Source: an uncultured Eggerthellaceae bacterium (GTDB taxonomy: Bacteria > Actinomycetota > Coriobacteriia > Coriobacteriales > Eggerthellaceae). Taken from it: a stretch of 64,000 nucleotides of DNA. The notes under the pieces were generated by a model. It was not told where the DNA came from. It saw only the letters and a program-made list of their open reading frames with translations, and did no database searches. The first letter of the stretch is position 1. Each line of letters opens with the position of its first letter. Positions 46,195 through 53,437 of the stretch are shown here, one piece after another. A program made the translations under genes and the position numbers. The DNA lies in NCBI GenBank assembly GCA_934668515.1, contig CAKUNS010000001.1, forward strand, positions 1 through 64,000, given 5' to 3'.

Positions 46195-47808
46195 ATGTCC
46201 GTCAACACCAAGCACCTTCGTCCTCGCGACATTTCCAAGAAGGTTGACATCCTTTCGCCGGTCGACGACCTGAAGCCGTTGCCCGCACCGTACGACACCA
46301 ACGGCCTCGAGCCCGACTGGAAGCCCATGAAGGAAGAGTGGGCCAAGGAGCACTGCGCTTCGCTCGACGGCTTCATTGCCCTTGACGGCCTTAAGCGTCC
46401 CGAGACCAAAGAGGAAGAGCAGGCTTTCGTCAAAAGCTTCCTGAACGGCCTCGAGAAGCTCTTCCAGGATTCCAACAAGAACGCGATCCAGCCCCTTATG
46501 CTGAACATGGAGTTCTGCGCGAAGTGCAACACCTGCTCTTCTGCATGCCATATCTACGAGGCAAGCAACGGCGACGAGATCTATCGCCCCAGCTACCGCG
46601 TTGATGTTCTTCGTCGCATCTATAAGCGCTACTTCACCAAGTCCGGTAAGCTGCTGGGCAGCTTCGTCGGCGCTGACATCGATCTCGATTGGGAGACCGT
46701 TGCTCGTCTTGGCGAGATGGCTTACCGCTGCAACGTTTGCCGTCGCTGCGCTCAGACCTGCCCCATGGGCCTGGACAACGGCCTTGCCGCTCGCGAGATC
46801 CGCAAGATCTTCTCGCAGGAAATGGGTATCGCTCCGTCGCCCGTTCATAAGGACGGCACCGAGCTTCAGCTGAAGGTCGGCTCCACCACTCGTATGACTC
46901 CTGCTGCATTCAGGGACAACGTCGAGTTCCTTCAGGAGGACATGGAGGATCTGACCGGTCGCAAGATCGAGTTCCCCATCGACAAGGAAGGCGCTGACGT
47001 TCTGCTCATGCACAACGCAGGCGAGTTCATTGCATGGCCTGAGAACCCCACTTCGTTCGCAATCCTGCTGAACGAGGCCGGCGTCAACTGGACCCTCAGC
47101 TCCGAACTCATGGGCTACGACGGCGTTAACTACGGCGTGTGGTACGACGATATCCAGGCCAAGAAAATCGTCACCAGGCAGTACGAGATCGCCAAGAAGC
47201 TCGGCGTCAAGCGCATCGTCATCGGCGAGTGCGGTCACATGCACAAGAGCCTTGCCATCAGCGGCGACCGTATGGCCAATCCCGAGGATCATCCCCCGGT
47301 AGAGAGCTTCCTGCCCCTTATGGCGCAGCTGGTTCGCGACGGCAAGCTCAAGTTCGACCCCAGCAAGAACAACTTCCCGGTCACGCTGCATGACCCCTGC
47401 AACATCGTTCGCCAGATGGGCATCGTCGAGCCTCAGCGCGAGATCATCCGTGCCATCGCTCCGCAGTTCCGCGAGATGACCCCGCACGGCGTCGATAACT
47501 ACTGCTGCGGCGGCGGCTCCGGCTTCGCCATCATGCACTCTTACAACTTCTCTGACTTCAAGAACAAGGTCAGCGCACGTAAGAAGTTCGAGCAGATCAT
47601 CAACGCCTTCGGTGACGAGTTCGAGAACCCGGATATTCCCAAGTTCGTTTGTGCTCCGTGCTCGAACTGCAAGGGTACCATCCGCGACATCCTGGGCGTT
47701 TACAAGGCAACCGCCAAGTACAACGTTCAGTACGGCGGCCTTGTCGACCTTATGGTCAACGCTCTGGTCTCCACCGAGACCCCGTACCTCGAGTTCCTGC
47801 AGGACTAG
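46195..47808 (+). CDS. DsrK-like / HdrD-like iron-sulfur protein (paralogue)
   Basis: 537 residues. Two ferredoxin-type cluster motifs (CAKCNTCSSACH near residue 105 and CNVCRRCAQTCP near 182) are followed by CCG-domain cysteines: LHDPCN, YCCGGGSG near residue 440, and CAPCSNC near 488. This set can hold two [4Fe-4S] clusters plus the special cluster used on disulfides or trisulfides. The region YKRYFTKSGKLLGSFVGA is shared with the DsrK of this island (YKRYFTTSGKLFGKLVGA), so they are paralogues. It probably reduces DsrC or another thiol carrier with electrons from the DsrM-like subunit. Confidence 0.8.
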   Translation: MSVNTKHLRPRDISKKVDILSPVDDLKPLPAPYDTNGLEPDWKPMKEEWAKEHCASLDGFIALDGLKRPETKEEEQAFVKSFLNGLEKLFQDSNKNAIQPLMLNMEFCAKCNTCSSACHIYEASNGDEIYRPSYRVDVLRRIYKRYFTKSGKLLGSFVGADIDLDWETVARLGEMAYRCNVCRRCAQTCPMGLDNGLAAREIRKIFSQEMGIAPSPVHKDGTELQLKVGSTTRMTPAAFRDNVEFLQEDMEDLTGRKIEFPIDKEGADVLLMHNAGEFIAWPENPTSFAILLNEAGVNWTLSSELMGYDGVNYGVWYDDIQAKKIVTRQYEIAKKLGVKRIVIGECGHMHKSLAISGDRMANPEDHPPVESFLPLMAQLVRDGKLKFDPSKNNFPVTLHDPCNIVRQMGIVEPQREIIRAIAPQFREMTPHGVDNYCCGGGSGFAIMHSYNFSDFKNKVSARKKFEQIINAFGDEFENPDIPKFVCAPCSNCKGTIRDILGVYKATAKYNVQYGGLVDLMVNALVSTETPYLEFLQD

Positions 47809-47959
47809 GCCGCGGACGCGAGTTCCTCGGAACGAGCGGGCCGCGTGGCCCAAGGGTTTAGGCCGCGGACGCGTGCGGCCGAGCGCGTTTCCTCGGAAGC
47901 GCCGCGACAGTCGCAAAACGCCCGAAGGCTTGGAACGAGCGGGCCGCGTAGCCCAAAGG
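47806..47959. repeat. Interleaved GC-rich direct repeats after the DsrK-like gene
   Basis: A 15-base repeat TAGGCCGCGGACGCG occurs at 47806-47820 and 47859-47873. A second repeat of 28 bases starting GGAACGAGCGGGCCGCGT occurs at 47829-47856 and 47932-47959 with two mismatches. Each copy of the second contains a GGGCC-type small hairpin. The first repeat begins with the stop codon of the DsrK-like gene. No similar unit was noticed elsewhere in the window. Confidence 0.75.
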
Positions 47960-48000
47960 CTCTAGGCTCAGAGCATAGACGGTCTCGTCTGCAATTAAGG

Positions 48001-48036
48001 AATCCCGTACCTGCAAAGAAGGTGCGGGATTCTTGC
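48001..48036 (+). terminator. Intrinsic terminator after the DsrMK-like pair
   Basis: AATCCCGTACCT (48001-48012) pairs with AGGTGCGGGATT (48020-48031), one G-U pair, followed by CTTGCATTC. The U-tract is weak. Confidence 0.6.
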
Positions 48037-48151
48037 ATTCATGAGGGGGCACGCAGCTTAAACCGATGAAGCATGGCCGGCGCACTTATGCAACCATTCA
48101 GGAATGGCGCAAGTTGCTGAAAAGAAACACCGTGAATCGCGTAATGTAGGT

Positions 48152-48413
48152 TATAATCTCCCTTGATTGCGGTTATTACGAAATACTATGCTGTGATTAA
48201 CCTACCTGCGAGTGAGTGCTCTGAGCAGGTGCTAACATTCGCAATAGGTTGGATTGATACCACGATTAAACTTGGATATTTTCCATACGGGGGTTGTTCG
48301 TGGTGAAATGCAATCAGAGCTATGTATGTAAACGCGTCTTTGTGAGAGAAGGCGCATTTAATGTAGCCGTATGGATCAAATGAGAGAGAGTAACAGAGAG
48401 AGGAGGGGTCCTC
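48152..48413 (+). promoter_or_regulatory. Promoter -10 box and long structured leader of ferredoxin-dsrAB
   Basis: TATAAT at 48152-48157 (no clear -35) precedes a leader of about 250 bases with nested stems. AACCTA (48199-48204) pairs with TAGGTT (48245-48250) around ACCTGC/GCAGGT (48204-48209 with 48225-48230). CCACGA (48260-48265) pairs with TCGTGG (48298-48303) around TGGA/TCCA. No known riboswitch consensus was recognised. The leader ends in AGGAGGGG before the ferredoxin start. The remainder of the 47809-48413 gap holds only the repeats and the terminator. Confidence 0.45.
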
Positions 48414-48602
48414 ATGTATATGATTTCTATCGATGAGGATGCTTGCGTCGGTTGCGGTGAGTGCCATGAGGCTTGCCCTGCACACATCCTGGGCTTCGAG
48501 GATGGTCATGCTTTCGTTTCCGGCGACGAGATGGAGTGCCTGGGTTGCCAGACCTGCGTCACCGTCTGCCCGGCTGGCGCTTGCCTGGTCACTGAGATGT
48601 AA
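48414..48602 (+). CDS. 2[4Fe-4S] ferredoxin at the head of the dsrAB transcript
   Basis: 62 residues with two complete cluster motifs, CVGCGECHEACP and CLGCQTCVTVCP, each CxxCxxCxxxCP. It is a small soluble electron carrier. Position, 42 bases ahead of dsrA and behind the leader promoter, suggests it feeds electrons to DsrAB or accepts them from a ferredoxin-reducing enzyme. AGGAGGGG lies seven bases before ATG 48414; a second ATG two codons later is possible. Confidence 0.88.
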   Translation: MYMISIDEDACVGCGECHEACPAHILGFEDGHAFVSGDEMECLGCQTCVTVCPAGACLVTEM

Positions 48603-48644
48603 TATTCCTCAAGTTAAGTAAACGAATTGCGAGAAAGGGGCGTT

Positions 48645-49856
48645 ATGGCTGAATACGGAAATACTCCGCTGCTTGACGAACTCGAGAAGGGTCCCTGGCC
48701 CAGCTTCGTCAAGGAGATCAAGACCGCAGCTGCGAAGAACGAGATGTCCAACGACCTGTTGAACCAGCTCGAGCTCTCCTACGAAACCAAGAAGGGTTAC
48801 TGGAAGCACGGCGGCATCGTCGGCGTTAAGGGCTACGGCGGAGGCGTCGTCGGCCGTTACAGCCAGCTGGCTGATCAGTATCCTCATCTGGCCGAGTTCC
48901 ACACCATGCGTCTTAACGCGCCGAGCGGTTTCTTCTACAACACCGCTAAGCTGCGTACCATCTGCGACATTTGGGAGAAGCACGGTTCTGGCCTGACCAA
49001 CGTTCACGGCACCTGCGGCGACCTGGTTATGCTGGGCTGCAAGACCGAAGAGCTTCAGCCGACCTTCGACGAGTTCTCTGAGGAAGAGATCGACCTCGGC
49101 GGTTCTGGTTCCGACCTTCGTACCCCCGTTGCCTGCGTCGGCCCTGGCTACTGCGAGCATGCTTGCTACGACACGCTGGACATGTGCACCGACATCACCA
49201 ACGAGTGGCAGGACGAGCTGCATCGTCCGATGTGGCCGTACAAGTCCAAGATCAAGATGGCTGGCTGCGCAAACGACTGCGTTGGCGCCGGCGCTCGTGC
49301 TGACATCGCCGTCATCGGTACTTGGCGCGACTCCATCACCATCGACAACGACGAGGTGAAGAAGTACGCCGAGGCTGGCATGGACGTTGCTGCTGTTGCG
49401 CACAAGTGCCCCACCAAGTGCCTCACTTACGACAAGGAGACCGGCGAGCTCTCCGTCGATGCTCCTAACTGCACCCGCTGCATGCACTGCATCAACACCA
49501 TGGGCCGTGCAATCAAGCAGGGCAAGGAGAAGGGCGCTACCATCCTGGTTGGCGCTAAATCCACCATCGTCAAGTCCCCGTTCATGGCTTGGGTCCTCGT
49601 TCCCTTCATGAAGATGGAGTCCCCTTACGACGAGTTCAAGGAACTCGTGAACAACATCTGGGATTGGTGGGACGAGAACGGCAAGACCCGCGAGCGTCTT
49701 GGTGAGACCATTTACCGTATGGGTATGGGCGAGTTCCTCCGTGGTATCGATATGCCTGCTGTTCCTCAGATGGTTTGGCGTCCGCGTGCTAACCCCTACG
49801 TGTTCTGGCAGCCCGACGAGGTTCAGGCCCGTCCGGAAGAAGAAGCAGCCGAGTAA
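48645..49856 (+). CDS. dsrA: Dissimilatory sulfite reductase alpha subunit
   Basis: 403 residues. Siroheme-cluster cysteines are at 164, 170, 208 and 212 (CVGPGYC and GCANDC), with the C-x5-C...C-x3-C spacing of DsrA. A ferredoxin-like insert has CTRCMHC at 276-282. With DsrB it reduces sulfite in steps, giving a DsrC trisulfide. ATG 48645 with AAAGGGG upstream is preferred over an in-frame start six codons earlier. Codon use leans to GCT, CGT and CTG, as in highly expressed genes. The next gene is dsrB, 65 bases on. Confidence 0.97.
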   Translation: MAEYGNTPLLDELEKGPWPSFVKEIKTAAAKNEMSNDLLNQLELSYETKKGYWKHGGIVGVKGYGGGVVGRYSQLADQYPHLAEFHTMRLNAPSGFFYNTAKLRTICDIWEKHGSGLTNVHGTCGDLVMLGCKTEELQPTFDEFSEEEIDLGGSGSDLRTPVACVGPGYCEHACYDTLDMCTDITNEWQDELHRPMWPYKSKIKMAGCANDCVGAGARADIAVIGTWRDSITIDNDEVKKYAEAGMDVAAVAHKCPTKCLTYDKETGELSVDAPNCTRCMHCINTMGRAIKQGKEKGATILVGAKSTIVKSPFMAWVLVPFMKMESPYDEFKELVNNIWDWWDENGKTRERLGETIYRMGMGEFLRGIDMPAVPQMVWRPRANPYVFWQPDEVQARPEEEAAE

Positions 49857-49921
49857 TCGTAGGAATCCACGCGACAAGCTTTTAGCAAGCTGATCGCTAC
49901 TATAAGAAGGGGTGAATTTAA

Positions 49922-50980
49922 TTGGCTATCACTGACCAAGGCCCAATGAATTATAAAGAGATGATCCCGCCGATCGTCGAAGAGAACTACGGCAAGTGGG
50001 AAGACCACGAGTTCGTTAAGCCGGGCGTCGTCAAGCACATCGGTCCTTCGGGCAACCTGTACACTGTTCGTGCAGGCCAGCCCCGCCTGATGGCTATCGA
50101 CAACATCCGCGAGATCTGCGACCTCGCTGACAAGTACTGCGATGGCTACCTGCGCTTCACTACGCGCAACAACATCGAGTTCCTGGTCACCGACGAGGCT
50201 AACATCGATCCGCTGATCGAGGATGTCGAGAAGCTCGGTTACCCTGTTGGCGGTACTGGTCACTCCCTGACCAACATCGTCCACACCCAGGGTTGGGTTC
50301 ACTGCCACACGCCTGCTACCGACGCTTCCGGCGTCGTCAAGGCTGTCATGGACGACCTGTACGAGTACTTCGTGTCCGACGACAAGCTGCCTGCCAAGCT
50401 GCACATCTCCATGGCTTGCTGCTTGAACATGTGCGGTGCTGCTCACTGCTCTGACATCGCCATCGTCGGCATCCATCGTACCGCTCCGCGTATCGACCAT
50501 GAGACCATCCGTAAGACCACCGAGATCCCGTCCCTCGTTGCTTGCTGCCCGACCGGTGCTATCCGCCCCGATCCTAAGAACAAGAGCGTCAAGGTCGTCG
50601 AGTCTAAGTGCATGTACTGCGGCAACTGCTACACCATGTCCCCTGGTATGCACATCATCGACGAGGTCAACGACGGCATCGCCATCCTGGTTGGCGGCAA
50701 AGTCGCCAACGCCCGTACGGCTCCTGCGTTCTCTCGCATGGTCATCCCGTACCTCCCCAACACCGCTCCTCGCTGGCCCGAGACCGTTGCTGCTATCCGC
50801 AACATCGTCGAGTGCTGGATTGAGGGTGGCCGCAAGGGCGAGCGTCTGGGCGACTGGATCGAGCGTATCGGCTGGGAGAAGTTCTTTGAGGTTACCGGTA
50901 TTCCGTTCTCCGATAAGCTCATCGACGATTACATCTTCTCTCGCGAGACGTTCCGTACGTCCGCAGCGTTCAAGTACTAG
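49922..50980 (+). CDS. dsrB: Dissimilatory sulfite reductase beta subunit
   Basis: 352 residues from TTG 49922. Catalytic siroheme-[4Fe-4S] cysteines are C128 (VHCHTP) and C166, C167 and C171 (ACCLNMCG). The ferredoxin insert has CPTG and CMYCGNC near 230. It forms the alpha2-beta2 enzyme with DsrA and holds the active siroheme. TTG has AGAAGGGG about ten bases before it; an ATG at 49946 would remove eight residues. A strong terminator follows, so dsrAB can be made in excess of the membrane genes. Confidence 0.97.
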   Translation: MAITDQGPMNYKEMIPPIVEENYGKWEDHEFVKPGVVKHIGPSGNLYTVRAGQPRLMAIDNIREICDLADKYCDGYLRFTTRNNIEFLVTDEANIDPLIEDVEKLGYPVGGTGHSLTNIVHTQGWVHCHTPATDASGVVKAVMDDLYEYFVSDDKLPAKLHISMACCLNMCGAAHCSDIAIVGIHRTAPRIDHETIRKTTEIPSLVACCPTGAIRPDPKNKSVKVVESKCMYCGNCYTMSPGMHIIDEVNDGIAILVGGKVANARTAPAFSRMVIPYLPNTAPRWPETVAAIRNIVECWIEGGRKGERLGDWIERIGWEKFFEVTGIPFSDKLIDDYIFSRETFRTSAAFKY

Positions 50981-50989
50981 TCGTTGCTA

Positions 50990-51031
50990 TCCGGGCTACT
51001 TCCTTATCCAAGGGGGTAGTCCGGATTTTTT
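50990..51031 (+). terminator. Strong intrinsic terminator after dsrB
   Basis: TCCGGGCTAC (50990-50999) pairs with GTAGTCCGGA (51016-51025), one G-U pair, extended by CCTT/AAGG, and followed by TTTTTT. Confidence 0.88.
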
Positions 51032-51066
51032 ATGCCTAAACGAGCTACTAATGTATGGAGGAATCG

Positions 51067-51450
51067 ATGGCTGCCGATCCTAACGACGACATCGCTTGTC
51101 TTTGCACCTCGGAAACATGCTTCTTCCTGCCGTTCTTCCAAGAGCGAAGCAACAGCGGGAGCAAGGATCAAACGCAATGGGGCGATTACATCGATGGCAC
51201 GGACGTTACGCCTGATCAGGTAAAGGCGCTTGCTGCGTACGCCGATAAGCGCATCAACCGGTGCGCCGAGCTGATGTCTTTCCTGCTCAAGATGGATCCC
51301 GATTGGGAGGTCATTCCGCGCTCGGAGGGCGTTTACATGGAGTCCGACGCTGTGAAGTACGAGGATATCCTTCCGGCGCTCAACGCCGCAGGCTTCACTG
51401 GGGAGGACTTCGTCATTTTCAGTGAGTACACCAGGAAGTGGGGCATGTAG
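51067..51450 (+). CDS. Unknown 127-residue protein between dsrB and dsrD
   Basis: From ATG 51067 with GGAGGAATCG directly upstream. The start has three close cysteines (ACLCTSETCFF, about residues 9-19), then a mostly helical, acidic protein ending YTRKWGM. There is no signal peptide or membrane segment, so it is cytosolic. No family was recognised; it is not DsrD, DsrE/F/H, DsrL, DsrR or DsrC. Position within the sulfite reductase cluster suggests a link to DsrAB assembly, regulation or sulfur transfer. A CxCx4C group could bind metal or sulfur, but that is a guess. Coding quality looks good (normal codon use and Shine-Dalgarno). Confidence 0.7.
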   Translation: MAADPNDDIACLCTSETCFFLPFFQERSNSGSKDQTQWGDYIDGTDVTPDQVKALAAYADKRINRCAELMSFLLKMDPDWEVIPRSEGVYMESDAVKYEDILPALNAAGFTGEDFVIFSEYTRKWGM

Positions 51451-51484
51451 TCTTGCCTCCTGCGTGAGAGATACGCCGCTTTCG

Positions 51485-51567
51485 ATAGCCTGTTGCATGC
51501 TAATGCCACAGGCTATTGCGCTATTGAAATAGCTTATAGCCCCCGTTGAGCAAAGTATCTCAACGGG
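51485..51567 (+). promoter_or_regulatory. Two 9-bp hairpins upstream of dsrD
   Basis: ATAGCCTGT (51485-51493) pairs with ACAGGCTAT (51508-51516), and CCCGTTGAG (51542-51550) pairs with CTCAACGGG (51559-51567). Neither is followed by a U-tract. They may be RNA-processing or stability elements, or a control region for the dsrD-dsrMKJOP transcript. Confidence 0.5.
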
Positions 51568-51642
51568 AAAGGCTGTATGATTAACTAGTTTATAGCACTA
51601 TGCGTAAACGCGTATAAGTTCAGCACAGATAGGAGTGTTGTC

Positions 51643-51870
51643 ATGGACAAAGGACCCGCAGATCCCGTAATCAAGCAGAAGGTTTTGGATTATCTGGGCA
51701 CCATCGAGAAGGCCAAGAGCAAGGAAATCGCCAAGGCCATCGACGAGCGTAAGGGCGCTGTCGACCTGGCCATCAAGGAGCTCGCCGCCGAGGATTTGGT
51801 TGAGTATCTGTACATCACCACCACCTTCGTCGCGCTCAAGGGTAAGGTTCCCGAGCCCGAGGAAAAATAA
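51643..51870 (+). CDS. dsrD: DsrD, winged-helix activator of dissimilatory sulfite reductase
   Basis: 75 residues with the DsrD layout: VIKQKVLDYLGTIEKAKSKE at the start, a central helix pair, and the wing TTTFVALKG near the end. DsrD has been shown in sulfate reducers to speed up sulfite reduction by DsrAB. Its presence marks the reductive type of Dsr pathway. AGGAG precedes ATG 51643. It is separated from dsrAB here by a terminator, the unknown gene and two hairpins. Confidence 0.85.
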   Translation: MDKGPADPVIKQKVLDYLGTIEKAKSKEIAKAIDERKGAVDLAIKELAAEDLVEYLYITTTFVALKGKVPEPEEK

Positions 51871-51934
51871 GAACAGGAACCGATTCATCTGGGTGGGTTT
51901 GCCTGATTAAGGCAAATGAGAGAGGAATTGTTTC

Positions 51935-52441
51935 ATGTTCAAGAAGGTCGCTGCGGGCGAGCCTAAGGAAGTCATCATTCGCGAATGGTGCGCCAAGTTC
52001 GATCCTGCATTCGATTCTGACGATTTCGCCGGGAACATCAGTTCCCGGCGCTTTCGAAACCCTTCCGCGTTTCACGTAGACGGTGCAGCGCGCGAAGTGG
52101 TTGAATTTGTGCTTAGCGGTGAGAAGGGCGAGGGCTTCGATTCGAAGCTCAACGATCTCTGTCAGCTGGTTGCGCTGTGGAATTCGTCGCCGTCTGAGAC
52201 GCTTAAGCCTTTCACTCAGCTTCGTTCGCTGGTTGCATCGAATTTGGGAGACTTCGATGCAAACTCCGAGGAAGCTCAGAACATCAACTCGCGTATCGAT
52301 GAAGTAGTCCTTGCAGCGTTCGAGGATTACGTTCTTAGCCGCGAGAAGCTGAACTCGATTCGCTTCAACGAGTTGAAGCGCAAGACGGACGCTTTAGAGA
52401 GAGTATTCAACAACGCACAGAAAGAGATGGGGGAATTTTAA
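51935..52441 (+). CDS. RsbRD_N-domain protein linked to dsrMKJOP
   Basis: 168 residues. The segment RFRNPSAFHVDGAAREVVEF, followed by LNDLCQLVALWNSSPSETLKPF and LRSLVASNLG, fits the RsbRD N-terminal domain (helical, globin-like). The C-terminal part is a helix resembling a coiled coil (NELKRKTDALERVFNN). Such proteins, as I recall, occur next to dsrM in sulfate reducers, so a sensory or assembly role for the membrane complex is inferred. Its stop codon is one base from the dsrM start. Confidence 0.7.
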   Translation: MFKKVAAGEPKEVIIREWCAKFDPAFDSDDFAGNISSRRFRNPSAFHVDGAAREVVEFVLSGEKGEGFDSKLNDLCQLVALWNSSPSETLKPFTQLRSLVASNLGDFDANSEEAQNINSRIDEVVLAAFEDYVLSREKLNSIRFNELKRKTDALERVFNNAQKEMGEF

Positions 52442-52442
52442 G

Positions 52443-53435
52443 ATGAAAATTCTCGGACCCCTCGTGATGGTCCTCGCTATCGTTTTCGCCGCGTGGGTTG
52501 GCACCGCTTGTCTGCATCTGTACACGTTCTTTGGAGTCGTGCTTCCGTATGCAGCCATCGCATGTTTCTTTGTGGGTTTCATTATCCGCATCGTGCGTTG
52601 GGGCAAGAGTGACGTGCCTTTCGCTATCCCCACGACTGGCGGACAGCAGAAGAGCCTGCCCTGGATCAAGCAGGCCAAAGTCGACAACCCGTTCACCTAC
52701 TGGGGTGTCGTTGCCCGTATGGCACTTGAGGTTCTGACCTTCAGGTCGCTGTTCCGTGGCGCTAAGGCCGAGAAGACCGAAGACGGTCTGCATATCGGCT
52801 CTTCCAAATGGCTCTGGCTTGGTGCACTGGCCTTCCATTGGTCTATGTTCATTATCGTCCTGCGTCACCTCCGTCTGTTCCTCGACCCCGTTCCGGCATG
52901 GCTGGGCGTTCTCGAGTCGTTCGACGGCATGTTCCAGATCGGTCTTCCTATCGTCTACTTGACCGACGTTCTGATCATGGCGGGCCTTGTGTTCCTGTTC
53001 TTCCGCCGTGTCGTGGCTCCGCGCATTCGCTACATCTCCCAGCCTATGGACTACTTCCCGGTTGCCCTGCTCCTGACCATCGCCATCACCGGCATCGTCA
53101 TGCGCTATGGCTTCAGGGTTGACATCACTGCCGTCAAGGAAGTGACCATGGGTCTCGTCACGTTCCATCCCGTTGCCGGCGAGAATATCGCTCCCATCCT
53201 GTACATGCATCTCACTTGCGTGTGCGTCCTTATGGCGTACTTCCCCTTCAGCAAGCTTATGCATGCAGCGGGCATTTTCTTCAGCCCGACCAGGAACATG
53301 CCGAACAACAGCCGTGCAGTTCGCCACGTTAACCCGTGGAACTACCCGGTCAAGGTTCACTCTTACCAGGAGTACGAGGAAGAGTTCGGCGAGAAGATGA
53401 AGAAGCTCGGACTACCGTTGGATGGTGATGAGTAA
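52443..53435 (+). CDS. dsrM: DsrM, membrane cytochrome b of the DsrMKJOP complex
   Basis: 330 residues with about six membrane segments (5-25, 32-50, 122-142, 172-192, 205-225, 250-270). Histidines in AFHWSMF, VLRHLRLF and YMHLTC may bind two b-type hemes, and the C-terminal SPTRNMPNNSR and NPWNYPVKVHSYQEYE match DsrM. It exchanges electrons with menaquinone and passes them to DsrK. One base separates it from the gene upstream and two from dsrK. Confidence 0.93.
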   Translation: MKILGPLVMVLAIVFAAWVGTACLHLYTFFGVVLPYAAIACFFVGFIIRIVRWGKSDVPFAIPTTGGQQKSLPWIKQAKVDNPFTYWGVVARMALEVLTFRSLFRGAKAEKTEDGLHIGSSKWLWLGALAFHWSMFIIVLRHLRLFLDPVPAWLGVLESFDGMFQIGLPIVYLTDVLIMAGLVFLFFRRVVAPRIRYISQPMDYFPVALLLTIAITGIVMRYGFRVDITAVKEVTMGLVTFHPVAGENIAPILYMHLTCVCVLMAYFPFSKLMHAAGIFFSPTRNMPNNSRAVRHVNPWNYPVKVHSYQEYEEEFGEKMKKLGLPLDGDE

Positions 53436-53437
53436 CC

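Noticed and set aside
46192..47916. 574-residue minus-strand ORF opposite the DsrK-like gene
   Set aside because: It mirrors the codon pattern of the real gene, and no known motif is present.
47806..47959. CRISPR array
   Set aside because: Only two copies of each repeat, interleaved and unequal, without regular spacers or cas genes.
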